From Opitutales bacterium (GTDB lineage Bacteria > Verrucomicrobiota > Verrucomicrobiia > Opitutales > T3Sed10-336): a stretch of 9,511 bases of DNA. Within the stretch, counting starts at the first letter, position 1; every line of letters begins with the position of its first letter. Of the stretch, positions 1 to 6,841 are shown in pieces. Under the pieces are notes generated by a model. The model saw only the letters and a program-made list of their open reading frames with translations, did not search any database and was not told the DNA's origin. A program made the translations under genes and the position numbers. The stretch covers positions 1 to 9,511 of the forward strand of contig SLOW01000072.1 in assembly GCA_007132315.1 (NCBI GenBank), given 5' to 3'.

Positions 1-937
1 CAAGATGCCGTCCACGGTGGGGTTTATCACGTCGCCTACCGGTGCTGCGGCCCAGGACTTTATCCGTATCCTGAAACGCCGGGGCTGGTGGGGAAGGGTG
101 ATCCTGCTGCCCGTGCGGGTGCAGGGAGCGGAAGCCGCTCCGGAAATCGTCCACGCCCTGCGCCGGGCCGAAGCGCTGACGTTTCTGGACGCGCTGGTGA
201 TCGGACGCGGCGGCGGGAGTCTGGAAGATTTGTGGTCGTTCAACGATGAGGCCCTGGTGCGCGCCGTGGCCGCCTGCCCCCTGCCGTTGATCTCGGCGGT
301 GGGTCACGAGATCGATTTCACCTTGTGCGACTTCGCCGCCGATCTGCGCGCGGAAACACCGTCGGCCGCGGCCGAGGTGATTTCCAGCGGCTTTATCGAG
401 TGCCGCGACCGCCTCCGGACGGCCGGCGAAAACCTCCTCCGGCGCGCCGACCGCCGTTTGAGCGACATCGCGGGGACGCTCGAACTCCTGCGCCGCCGCC
501 TGCAAGCGGCTTCGCCCCGGGCGCGGATCGAACAGGCCTTCCTGCGACTGGACGATTTCAACAACCGCCTGCACGCCGGCGCCCGGGCGGAACTCTGGAC
601 GAAAAAAAACTGCCTCGCCGACCTGAGAACCCGCCTGATCCAAGCCTCGCCGGGCAGCCGCCTGGCCCTCTCCCGCCAGCGCCAACGGGCGCTGTCCGAC
701 CGCTACCGCCGCCAGCTGGCGACCGGTCTGCCCCAACGCCGCGAGCGGCTGTCCTACCTGGCGAAACGCCTGCACGCGGTCGGCCCTTACTCCGTGCTCC
801 GCCGTGGCTTCGTCCTGGTTCGGGACGAACGGGGCAACCCGGTCGCCCGCCGCGAGGGGATCCGGCCCGGCATGCGGCTGATCAACCACTTCGCCGACGG
901 CGACCTGGCGATCCGCGCGGAAGACGAAAACCCATGA
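1..937 (+). CDS. xseA: Exodeoxyribonuclease VII large subunit, 5'-truncated by window edge
   Basis: Large, catalytic subunit of exodeoxyribonuclease VII, which with several XseB small subunits degrades single-stranded DNA in the cytoplasm. The frame is open to the left edge. The ATG at 5 falls just before the conserved GFITSPTGAA stretch, in the middle of the protein, so it is not the start; the N-terminal OB-fold domain is missing from view. Counting from that Met, the catalytic domain shows GRGGGSLEDL (67-76), then SAVGHEIDFTL and DLRAETPSAAAE (about 97-124), including the conserved His-x-x-Asp of GHExD. Residues about 130-265 are Arg/Leu/Ala-rich and helical, matching the long coiled-coil region that carries XseB in this family. 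The C-terminal block from GPYSVLRRGFVLVRD to the stop is the usual XseA tail. No xseB follows. It converges on the metal-transport operon. Confidence 0.96.
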   Translation, partial: KMPSTVGFITSPTGAAAQDFIRILKRRGWWGRVILLPVRVQGAEAAPEIVHALRRAEALTFLDALVIGRGGGSLEDLWSFNDEALVRAVAACPLPLISAVGHEIDFTLCDFAADLRAETPSAAAEVISSGFIECRDRLRTAGENLLRRADRRLSDIAGTLELLRRRLQAASPRARIEQAFLRLDDFNNRLHAGARAELWTKKNCLADLRTRLIQASPGSRLALSRQRQRALSDRYRRQLATGLPQRRERLSYLAKRLHAVGPYSVLRRGFVLVRDERGNPVARREGIRPGMRLINHFADGDLAIRAEDENP

Positions 938-1126
938 TGTCAGGGCCCCATGATCCGGCCGGACCGGATCAAAATCGTCGCCACCAGAGCGCTTGCCGTC
1001 GCGCGCCGACATCCTCCCGGTCGCCCTGACCGCGTTCGTCACCTTCGCCGAACTCACTCGCGCCGACCGGGGTATCCAATCCAATCACAACCTGCGCTTC
1101 GGCATGCTCGACTGATCGGGATCTCG
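938..1126. other. Convergent intergenic stretch, possible frameshifted small ORF
   Basis: No intact gene can be called here. From the ATG at 950 one frame has strong G/C preference at third positions until about 1006 (start MIRPDRIKIV, through RALAV). From about 1005 the next frame takes over the same bias (ADILPVALTAF, later SNHNLRFGMLD) to a TGA at 1113-1115. In that second frame about 31 of 36 codons end in G or C. Joining them needs one skipped base in the GCGCGCC run near 1003-1010, giving a product of about 55 residues. I do not recognise it. It is not XseB-like. It could be a pseudogene, a sequencing error in a real small gene, or composition noise. Confidence 0.3.
952..970. repeat. 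Perfect inverted repeat downstream of xseA
   Basis: GATCCGG (952-958), a 5-nt loop, then CCGGATC (964-970) form a perfect 7-bp GC-rich stem, 14 nt after the xseA stop. It sits where a terminator for xseA would be expected, but the bases after it on the plus strand are AAAAT, not a T run, and the minus strand has no T run after it either. It may help to end or stabilise xseA transcripts, or be a chance palindrome in GC-rich DNA. It overlaps the start of the possible broken reading frame at 950-1115. Confidence 0.4.
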
Positions 1127-1966
1127 CTACCCGGCCTGTTGCTCCCGGGATGACCGGCGCGACCGAATGGCGCGCAGGGCATAGGCCACGCCGAAGATCA
1201 CCGTGCAAGCCAGGACAATGGACGCGCCGGAGGACACCGGAAAGTAGTAGGAGATGTAGAGACCGGCCACCCCGCCCAGCACCGCGAAGCCGCTGGAGAG
1301 CAGCATCATGCGGGGTAGGCGGTCGGTGAGAAGCGAGGCCGCCGCCGCCGGCGTGATGAGCAGGGCGCTCGTCAGGACCACCCCCACGGCCTGAATTCCG
1401 GAAACGACCGTGAACGCGAGCAGAACCAGCAGCACGTAGCGCAGGCTTTCGGTCTTGAGGCCGATGACGGCGGCGAAGTTCGGATCGTAGGAAACCAGCT
1501 CCATTTCCTTGAAGAGCACAAACAGGACGCCGAGCACGAGCACGGCCACCACGGCGAGCAGGACGACGTTGGCGGGGGTGATGCCGAGCACGTTGCCGAA
1601 GAGGATGGCCTGAAAATCGCGAAAGGAGCGCACGGTGCTCATCATCAGGATCCCCAGCGCGAACATGCCGGTGAACATCACCCCGATGGCGGTGTCCTCC
1701 CGCAGTTCCTGCCGGCGCGACAGCCACCCGATGCCCAGGGCCGTGATCAGGCCGGCCGCGAGAGCCCCCCAAAACAGGTTCCAGCCGTAAAAATAGGCGA
1801 TCACGATGCCGGGCAGGACGGTGTGGGCGAGGGCGTCGCCGATAAACGCCATGCGCCGCAGGACCACGTAAACGCCGATGGTGGCGCACGTGATCCCGAC
1901 GAAAAACACGGCGAGGAACCCCATGCGCATAAACGGGTAATGGAACGGATCGAGTAACCAGCTCAT
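1127..1966 (-). CDS. Zn/Mn-type metal ABC transporter permease (ZnuB/TroC-like, ABC-3 family)
   Basis: Membrane channel of the metal importer, 279 aa, in the cytoplasmic membrane. It is strongly hydrophobic with about eight likely membrane segments. Family landmarks are visible: RMAFIGDALAHTVLPG (38-53), the cytoplasmic YDPNFAAVIG (160-169), VGVVLTSALLITPAAAA (194-210) and the late GLYISYYFPVSSGASIVL (235-252). Length is normal for ABC-3 permeases. The chosen ATG (1966) begins MSWLLDPF. The frame is open much further upstream, but that stretch only shadows the ATPase gene. The start overlaps the ATPase stop by ATGA, which suggests translational coupling. It is the last gene of the operon; I see no hairpin with a T run after its stop. 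Zn versus Mn specificity cannot be read from the permease. Confidence 0.93.
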   Translation of the reverse strand: MSWLLDPFHYPFMRMGFLAVFFVGITCATIGVYVVLRRMAFIGDALAHTVLPGIVIAYFYGWNLFWGALAAGLITALGIGWLSRRQELREDTAIGVMFTGMFALGILMMSTVRSFRDFQAILFGNVLGITPANVVLLAVVAVLVLGVLFVLFKEMELVSYDPNFAAVIGLKTESLRYVLLVLLAFTVVSGIQAVGVVLTSALLITPAAAASLLTDRLPRMMLLSSGFAVLGGVAGLYISYYFPVSSGASIVLACTVIFGVAYALRAIRSRRSSREQQAG

Positions 1967-2715
1967 GAAAGAATCCCCGGCGGCGGTTGATTCGGCGGGC
2001 CGTCCACCTGGCGCCCGTCCACCAGGAACACCGCCTGATCGAAATCCGATTCCAGCCGCCCGATGTCGTGGGTGGCCATCAACACGGTTTTTCCCTCCTC
2101 TTTCAGCCGAACGAGGACGTCGGTGATAATTCCCCGGGTCCGGGCATCGACGGCGTTGAGCGGTTCGTCCAGCAGGAGCAGTTCGGCGTTCTGGACGAGC
2201 GTCCGGGCGAGAATGGCGCGCTGTTGCTGGCCGCCGGACAGGTCGCCGATCTGGCGCTCGCGCAGGTGGTCGAGCTGCAGGAGCTCGATGCTCCGCGCCA
2301 CCAGTTCCCGGTCCGCCGACGCCGGCCGGCGCAGCCAGCCCATGTGAACGTAGCGGCCGGCCGTGATCAGGCGCTCGACATTGACCGGAAACCGCCAATC
2401 CAGCTCGCTGCGCTGGGGCAGAAAGGATACGCGGTGGTGGCAGGTGCCCACCGGGTGCCCGAAAATGGCGGCGCGGCCGCTCCGCATGGGCAGCAGGTTG
2501 GCGACCACCTTCAACAACGTCGATTTCCCCGCCCCGTTGGGTCCGACCAGGGCGACGCGCTCGCCCCGCTCGACGCGCAAACCGATATCCCGCAGCGCGG
2601 CGACGCCGCTCCGCTCGTATTGCGCGCACAAATCCTCCACCTCAAGAGCCGGAGCGTCCCGGACAGGAGGAGGATGATGGCAGCCGCTGTAGGTTAGGAG
2701 TCGCTTCTTGAACAC
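1963..2715 (-). CDS. Zn/Mn-type metal ABC transporter ATPase (ZnuC/TroB-like)
   Basis: Cytoplasmic ATPase that powers the metal importer, 250 aa. All ABC motifs are intact: Walker A GPNGAGKST (58-66), Q-loop in FLPQRSELDW (Gln101), signature LSGGQQQR (159-166), Walker B LLLLDEP (179-185), D-loop NAVD and H-loop ATHD (His216). The LPQRSELDWRFPV stretch followed by GRYVHMGWLRRP is typical of the Mn/Zn importer ATPases. The start is GTG, the only in-frame start before a stop codon 3-4 codons upstream. The first 20 or so residues (with CHHPPPV) lie before the usual family start near ALEVEDL, and their codons are less G/C-ending than the rest. The N terminus is therefore uncertain; a start lost by sequence error is possible. 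No clear ribosome binding site. It overlaps the permease start. Confidence 0.92.
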   Translation of the reverse strand: MFKKRLLTYSGCHHPPPVRDAPALEVEDLCAQYERSGVAALRDIGLRVERGERVALVGPNGAGKSTLLKVVANLLPMRSGRAAIFGHPVGTCHHRVSFLPQRSELDWRFPVNVERLITAGRYVHMGWLRRPASADRELVARSIELLQLDHLRERQIGDLSGGQQQRAILARTLVQNAELLLLDEPLNAVDARTRGIITDVLVRLKEEGKTVLMATHDIGRLESDFDQAVFLVDGRQVDGPPNQPPPGILS

Positions 2716-2844
2716 CGTTCGATTTCATCAGAGAAAATCCGGCTTCCGATTGCAAGGACGACCGGAGGCGGGACCGGATTCGCCCGGAGGTCCAGAAGAC
2801 CGCGGCCATCCTGTCCGTACCGCCCCCGTTGAAACGCACGCCTT

Positions 2845-2869
2845 CCCGGCGCCGGCACGGCAGCCCGGG
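2845..2869 (-). other. Stem-loop just after the metal-binding protein gene
   Basis: Three nt after the binding-protein stop codon, an imperfect hairpin can form: outer arms CCCGG and CCGGG (5 bp), inner arms GCCG and CGGC (4 bp) around a 3-nt loop, with a 1/3-nt internal bulge. There is no T run behind it, so it does not look like a full intrinsic terminator. A hairpin here fits the common arrangement in which the binding-protein message is stabilised or the downstream transport genes are expressed less. The whole 2716-2871 gap (156 nt) carries no convincing gene. Confidence 0.4.
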
Positions 2870-2871
2870 TG

Positions 2872-3852
2872 CTAGAGTTCATCGAATCCCGCACTCAAGT
2901 GGTCGACCAGGGTCTCGACGTTGTACCGCATCATGGCGATGTACGATGACGCCTCGCCGCCCTCCCGGGACAGGGAATCCGTGTAAAGGGGCGGCCCGAT
3001 CCGGGCGCCGGCGTCGCCGGCGATGCGGGAAATGAGTTGGCTGCTGCTTCCCACTTCCGGAAAGACGACGTGCAAGCCAACGGCGCGGATTGTCCGGATC
3101 TGAGAGCCGACCTGGGAAGCGGAGGGATCGAATACCGCCGTGGTCGTCGCGGTCAGCGCGGTACCGACCACGTCGAAACCGTAACGGCGGGCGAAGTACT
3201 CAAAAACGTCGTGGTGGGTGAACAGTTTCCGCTCCTCCACCCGGAGTTCACCCGTCCGGGTCACAATCCAGGCGTCCAGCTCGGCGAGTTCCGCCAGATA
3301 GCGTTCGGCGTTGGCTTCATAAACACCGGTGTTCTCCGGATCGGCTTCGGAAAAGGCCCGACGGAGCGCGTCCACCATCTTCATGGTCTTCCGCACATCG
3401 TGCCAGGCGTGCGGGTCCTTTTCCGCCCGGCGACAGTCGTTACCGGCGTGTCCCGCCGCGTGGCCCCGGTCCGCCGGCACCAGCGCCAGACCCTCGGTCA
3501 ACACGACCCGGTACGCCGTGGAGCGACAGGCCCGGTAGAGGCGGTCCAACCAGGGTTCGAAATCGTGCCCGATCTCCACCAGCAAGTCCGCCCCCGCCAG
3601 GGTCCGGCTCTCCGCCGGACTGGCGTCAAAACTGTGCGGATCGCTTTCCACCGGCACCAGGGTGCGCACCATCACCCGGTCTCCGCCCACCTGTTCGGCC
3701 AGATCGCCCAGAATGCTGAACGTCGCCGCGACCTGCAACCGGCCTTCGGTATTGTCCTCCCAGCCCGATTTGCCGGAGGGCGCGCAGGCGGTCAGGACGA
3801 CGCTCAACGCCCCAATTGCGAAAACATGAAATCTCTTACTTGCCTGAAACAT
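2872..3852 (-). CDS. Metal-binding lipoprotein of a Zn/Mn ABC importer (TroA/ZnuA-like, cluster A-I)
   Basis: Captures metal outside the inner membrane and hands it to the permease. 326 aa from the chosen ATG (3852). The frame also runs back to an ATG at 3948, but the shorter start gives a proper lipoprotein signal: basic N terminus, hydrophobic core and lipobox LTAC with Cys23. Likely metal ligands, numbered from this start, are His73 in SDPHSFD, His148 in KDPHAWHD, His214 in THHDVFEYF and Asp292 in LYTDSLS. Three His plus one Asp is the TroA-type set. Mn-only relatives such as PsaA carry Glu at the third place. The tail with YIAMMRYNVETLVDHL also fits TroA/MntA relatives. The His-rich loop of classical ZnuA is reduced to HAAGHAG (131-137). 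First gene of the minus-strand operon. No obvious ribosome binding site. Zn or Mn are both possible. Confidence 0.92.
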   Translation of the reverse strand: MFQASKRFHVFAIGALSVVLTACAPSGKSGWEDNTEGRLQVAATFSILGDLAEQVGGDRVMVRTLVPVESDPHSFDASPAESRTLAGADLLVEIGHDFEPWLDRLYRACRSTAYRVVLTEGLALVPADRGHAAGHAGNDCRRAEKDPHAWHDVRKTMKMVDALRRAFSEADPENTGVYEANAERYLAELAELDAWIVTRTGELRVEERKLFTHHDVFEYFARRYGFDVVGTALTATTTAVFDPSASQVGSQIRTIRAVGLHVVFPEVGSSSQLISRIAGDAGARIGPPLYTDSLSREGGEASSYIAMMRYNVETLVDHLSAGFDEL

Positions 3853-3856
3853 TGCG

Positions 3857-3948
3857 AAAAAACGGCGGTGGCCCCGCGAGCGGAAGCCCCAGGCCGGAAG
3901 GGAGAGGGCCGCGGGACACGGACGAAAACCACGTCGCAAAACCGCCAT
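3857..3948 (-). promoter_or_regulatory. Foldable leader with terminator-like T6 ahead of the metal operon
   Basis: On the minus strand the region before the binding-protein ATG can form two nested long-range stems. ATGGCGGT (3948-3941) pairs with ACCGCCGT (3869-3862). GTCCCGCG (3917-3910) pairs with CGCGGGGC (3878-3871). Each is 8 bp with one G-U pair. The right arms lie next to each other and run straight into six T's (3862-3857), five bases before the start codon. That resembles an attenuator or regulated terminator, but the loops are large and I recognise no known riboswitch core. The pairing is seen; function is inferred, and GC-rich sequence makes chance stems easy. Confidence 0.3.
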
Positions 3949-3957
3949 GCTGTTACA

Positions 3958-3985
3958 ATCACAAAGCTTTTCGCGGCCATGTCAA
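3958..3985 (-). promoter_or_regulatory. Sigma70-type promoter for the metal operon
   Basis: The minus strand carries a perfect -35 TTGACA (3985-3980), a 16-nt spacer, and a -10 candidate TGTGAT (3963-3958, four of six consensus bases). Transcription would begin near 3951, giving a leader of about 100 nt before the ATG at 3852. This supports the shorter lipoprotein start, since the longer one at 3948 would leave almost no leader. It lies in an AT-richer island within otherwise GC-rich DNA. Confidence 0.5.
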
Positions 3986-3987
3986 CA

Positions 3988-4013
3988 CATTATCGCGAAT
4001 TATTCGCATTATC
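3988..4013. promoter_or_regulatory. Candidate operator: palindrome flanked by direct repeats
   Basis: GCGAAT-T-ATTCGC (3995-4007) is a perfect 13-bp palindrome with a single central base. It is flanked by two copies of CATTATC (3988-3994 and 4007-4013) in the same orientation. It lies 9 bp upstream of the metal operon -35 box and about 75 bp before the family-5 binding-protein start. A 6-1-6 or 7-1-7 AT-containing palindrome is the layout of Fur-family sites (Zur, Fur, Mur), and ATTATC is one Fur-type half-hexamer. Neither the palindrome nor the whole block matches a named consensus closely. Position and symmetry are seen; the regulator is inferred. Confidence 0.4.
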
Positions 4014-4046
4014 TCCCTAGACGATAAAGCATTGAAAATTCCTGGA

Positions 4047-4052
4047 TAGAAT
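4047..4052 (+). promoter_or_regulatory. Possible -10 box for the family-5 transporter operon
   Basis: TAGAAT matches five of six bases of the -10 consensus and would place the transcript start near 4059, about 20 nt before the ATG at 4081. No good -35 is found 16-18 nt upstream; TTGAAA at 4032-4037 is too close to pair with it. An activator-dependent promoter or a different sigma factor would fit equally well. Confidence 0.25.
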
Positions 4053-4080
4053 CTACGGTTCTCCGGTCGATACGTATCTC

Positions 4081-5862
4081 ATGGGAATCAAACACTGGGC
4101 CTACAGGTATCAAGCCGGGGGAATCGCACTGCTCGTGCTCCTGGGCGGTTGCTCCGCGGAAATCGAATCCGTTCGCGAGGAAGCCCCGGTTCCGGAGGAT
4201 ATCGAGCGGGTCGCACGCGATCCCGGCCGGCAGGGCGATATCTTCACCGGCACGTCGGCGGGAACGCCCGCGACGTTCAATCCGCTGGTGGCCGAGGACG
4301 CGACCTCGACCGAGGCGATCGCGCGCCTCCTGGACGGGTTGACCCGCTTTGATCCCGTCAAGGAGGAGGTGGTCCCGGGTCTGGCGAAATCCTGGGACGT
4401 TTCCGAGGACAGCAAGACCTTCACCTTCCACCTCCGCCGGGGCGTGCGCTGGAGCGATGGAGAGCCCTTCACGGCGGACGACGTCGTGTTCACCTTCAAG
4501 GCCATCTACGACGAGCGTTACCCCAACCGCAAGCAGATGGAATTCCGGGCGGGGGGCGAGCCGTTCGAGGTGGAGAAGATCGACGATCACACCGTCCGCT
4601 TCACCACCGCCGAAATCTTCGCGCCCTTCCTCCTCTACATCGGCACCGAAATCCTGCCCCGCCACAAGCTGATCGACGCCTTCGCGGATGGCACCCTGAT
4701 GCGCCAGTGGACCATTTCCACAGCCTCGCGAACCCCGGAGCAAATCGTGGGCACCGGCCCCTTCCGCATCCGTTCGTTCCGGCCCGCCCAGCGCATGATC
4801 TACGAACCCAATCCCCACTACTGGCGGGCCGACCGGGAAGACGCGCGCCTGCCTTATGTGGACTTCTTCATCGAGCGCTTCGTCCAGGACCAGAACGCCA
4901 GCATGGTGGCGTTCGCCTCCGGCCAGAGCGACCACCAGGGCATCACACCCGACCAGGCCGGCTGGATCCGGCGCAACGCCGAGCGCCACGACTACACCGT
5001 CCACGACCGCGGCCCCTCCACCAGCACGAGTTTCATCTGGTTCAACCAGAACCCGGGAACCAACGAGAACGGGACGCCCTTCGTCGAACCGCACAAGCTA
5101 GAATGGTTCACCAATCAAACCTTCCGCCAGGCCGTGTCCTACGGGATCGACCGCCAGGGACTGATCGACGGAGTCATCTTCGGCCGGGGCGAACCCCTCT
5201 GGAGCTCGGTCAGCCCGGCCAACACGCAGTGGTACAATCCCGATGTTAGAACCTACCCGTACGACCCGGAAAAGGCGCTCGCCCTCCTCGAGGAAGTCGG
5301 CTTCCGCAAAGAAAACGGCCGCCTGTACGACGAGCACGGCAACCGGGTAACCTTTTCACTCATCACCAACGAAGACAATCGCCTGCGCGCCAACATGGCC
5401 ACCGTGTTCATGGAAAACATGAAGGACCTCGGCATCGAGGTGCGGCTGCGACTCATCGACTTCAGCAACTTCGTCAACCGAATCTCCGAATCCTTCAACT
5501 ACGAGGCCGGCCTGCTCGGTTTCACCGGCGGGCGCGACCCGCACGGCGGCACGTCGATCTACAGCAGCGGCGGCCGGCTGCACGTCTGGCATCCCAACCA
5601 ACCCGAACCGGCCACGGAGTGGGAGGCGCGGATCGACGAATTGATGCAAAAGCAACTGCGCACCCTCGACGAAGAGGAACGACGGGAATATTTCAACGAA
5701 GTGCAGTCGATCATGAGCGAACAACTGCCGCTGATTTATCTCATCACCCCGAATATCCACGAAGGCCTGCGCAACCGCTGGCGGAACATCGATCCACCCG
5801 ACATGGGCACACTGATCTGGAATCTCGACGAGATCTGGGCCGAACAACGGCTGCTGCCCTAG
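4081..5862 (+). CDS. Family-5 extracellular solute-binding lipoprotein (DppA/OppA/NikA superfamily)
   Basis: Ligand-capturing subunit of a peptide/nickel-class ABC importer, 593 aa, a usual length. The N terminus is a lipoprotein signal: positively charged start, hydrophobic run, lipobox LGGC with Cys24; I see no other cysteine. The mature protein shows SBP_bac_5 landmarks: FNPLVAEDA and LLDGLTRFDP, WDVSEDSKTFTFHLRRGV, WSDGEPFTADDVVFTFK, VGTGPFRI, YEPNPHYWR, then FRQAVSYGIDRQGLIDGVIF and EPLWSSVSPA, with a C-terminal lobe ending near IWNLDEIWAE. The ATG at 4081 is chosen because it gives the signal peptide; no Shine-Dalgarno sequence is visible. First gene of the plus-strand operon; the first permease starts 1 nt after its stop. 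Ligand cannot be read from sequence: oligopeptides are the default, but sugars, nickel, opines and metal chelates are all carried by this superfamily. Confidence 0.94.
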   Translation: MGIKHWAYRYQAGGIALLVLLGGCSAEIESVREEAPVPEDIERVARDPGRQGDIFTGTSAGTPATFNPLVAEDATSTEAIARLLDGLTRFDPVKEEVVPGLAKSWDVSEDSKTFTFHLRRGVRWSDGEPFTADDVVFTFKAIYDERYPNRKQMEFRAGGEPFEVEKIDDHTVRFTTAEIFAPFLLYIGTEILPRHKLIDAFADGTLMRQWTISTASRTPEQIVGTGPFRIRSFRPAQRMIYEPNPHYWRADREDARLPYVDFFIERFVQDQNASMVAFASGQSDHQGITPDQAGWIRRNAERHDYTVHDRGPSTSTSFIWFNQNPGTNENGTPFVEPHKLEWFTNQTFRQAVSYGIDRQGLIDGVIFGRGEPLWSSVSPANTQWYNPDVRTYPYDPEKALALLEEVGFRKENGRLYDEHGNRVTFSLITNEDNRLRANMATVFMENMKDLGIEVRLRLIDFSNFVNRISESFNYEAGLLGFTGGRDPHGGTSIYSSGGRLHVWHPNQPEPATEWEARIDELMQKQLRTLDEEERREYFNEVQSIMSEQLPLIYLITPNIHEGLRNRWRNIDPPDMGTLIWNLDEIWAEQRLLP

Positions 5863-5863
5863 C

Positions 5864-6841
5864 ATGAAAACGGTTATCGCCAGACGCCTGATCGCGCTGA
5901 TTCCCATGCTGCTGGGGATCACCTTCATGGCCACCATGCTGATGCACCTGGCGCCGGGAGACTTCCTCGATCAGGTCCGCATGCAGCGCGACGCCGACCC
6001 GGAGTACATCGAGCGGCTGGAACGCGAGTTCGGCCTCGACAACCCCTGGTACGTGCAGTACTTCCTCTGGCTCAAGAACGTCGTCCCTTGGGATCTGCGC
6101 TCCGATTTCGGCTATTCCTTCCACTACAAAGTCGATGTATGGGAATTGCTGGGCCAGCGCCTGCCGGCGACGATACTTCTCTCCGTCACCTCGCTGGCTT
6201 TCGCCTGGGTGATCGCCATTCCCCTCGGCGTCCTGGCGGCGATTTACAAGGACTCCATCTTCGACCGCATCAGTTCGATTCTAGCCTACGCCGCGCTGTC
6301 GATCCCGGAGTTCTTCCTCGCCCTGCTGGCCCTGTTTTTCGCCGCCCGGACAGGACTGTTTCCGCTCGGCGGCTTCACTTCGACCGAGTTCGAATTCATG
6401 TCGCCGGTGCGCCGGTTCTTCGACGTCGCCCACCACCTGATCCTCCCGACGATCGTCGTCGGCATCGGCAGCATCGCCAGCATCATGCGGATCATGCGGG
6501 CCAACTTTATCGACAACATCCGCTCGGAGTACGTCACCACCGCCCGCGCAAAAGGGGTGCCCGAGGGCATCGTGATGTTCCGTCACGTCTTCCGCAACGC
6601 CATCAACCCCCTGATCACGGCGGCCGGTTTCGCGTTCTCCTCCATCGTCAGCGGCGCCCTGATGGTGGAGATCGTCATGAACTACCCGGGGATCGGACAC
6701 ATGATCTTTCACGCCATCCTCCAACAGGATCAGTTCGTGGTGCTGGGAGCGCTGGTGATGTCGAGCACGATGCTCATTCTCGGAAACCTGCTGGCCGATA
6801 TCGCCCTGGCCTGGAACGACCCGCGGATTCGTTATGACTAG
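5864..6841 (+). CDS. Peptide/nickel-type ABC transporter permease 1 (DppB/OppB-like)
   Basis: One of the two channel-forming subunits of the importer, 325 aa. First membrane helix about 9-30, followed by the conserved HLAPGDF (28-34), an external loop with EFGLDNPWYVQYFLWL, and five further helices from about residue 98. The EAA loop that docks the ATPase is EYVTTARAKG (222-231) continuing to FRNAINPL. YPGIG (274-278) and the terminal DPRIRYD are the usual DppB/OppB tail. The start lies 1 nt after the binding-protein stop and has no separate ribosome binding site, so it is probably translated by coupling. The next permease overlaps its end by 8 nt. Confidence 0.95.
   Translation: MKTVIARRLIALIPMLLGITFMATMLMHLAPGDFLDQVRMQRDADPEYIERLEREFGLDNPWYVQYFLWLKNVVPWDLRSDFGYSFHYKVDVWELLGQRLPATILLSVTSLAFAWVIAIPLGVLAAIYKDSIFDRISSILAYAALSIPEFFLALLALFFAARTGLFPLGGFTSTEFEFMSPVRRFFDVAHHLILPTIVVGIGSIASIMRIMRANFIDNIRSEYVTTARAKGVPEGIVMFRHVFRNAINPLITAAGFAFSSIVSGALMVEIVMNYPGIGHMIFHAILQQDQFVVLGALVMSSTMLILGNLLADIALAWNDPRIRYD

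Noticed and set aside
325..1029. Plus-strand open frame of 234 codons overlapping xseA
   Set aside because: Pro/Arg-rich product in the +1 frame of xseA, with no domain; typical GC-rich shadow.
1018..1032. Small hairpin CGGTC-GCCCT-GACCG
   Set aside because: Only a 5-bp stem with no T run; expected by chance in GC-rich sequence.
1987..2697. Plus-strand open frame opposite the metal ATPase, including an AGGAGGAGG followed by ATGATG at 2665-2679
   Set aside because: The Shine-Dalgarno-like run leads to only a few codons before a TAG, and the longer frame is antisense to an intact ATPase gene.
2642..2894. Short minus-strand frames in the gap between the binding protein and ATPase genes
   Set aside because: Ser/Arg-rich products of about 65 residues, mixed third-position composition and no ribosome binding site; one overlaps the ATPase N terminus out of frame.
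3853..3948. Longer start (ATG at 3948) for the metal-binding lipoprotein
   Set aside because: It would push the lipobox to residue 55 behind an Arg/Pro-rich stretch, and the predicted promoter would leave almost no leader. The ATG at 3852 gives a normal lipoprotein signal.
4009..5094. Minus-strand open frame of 361 codons opposite the family-5 binding protein
   Set aside because: Antisense shadow of a well-supported gene; no recognisable motif, and it would run into the divergent promoter region.
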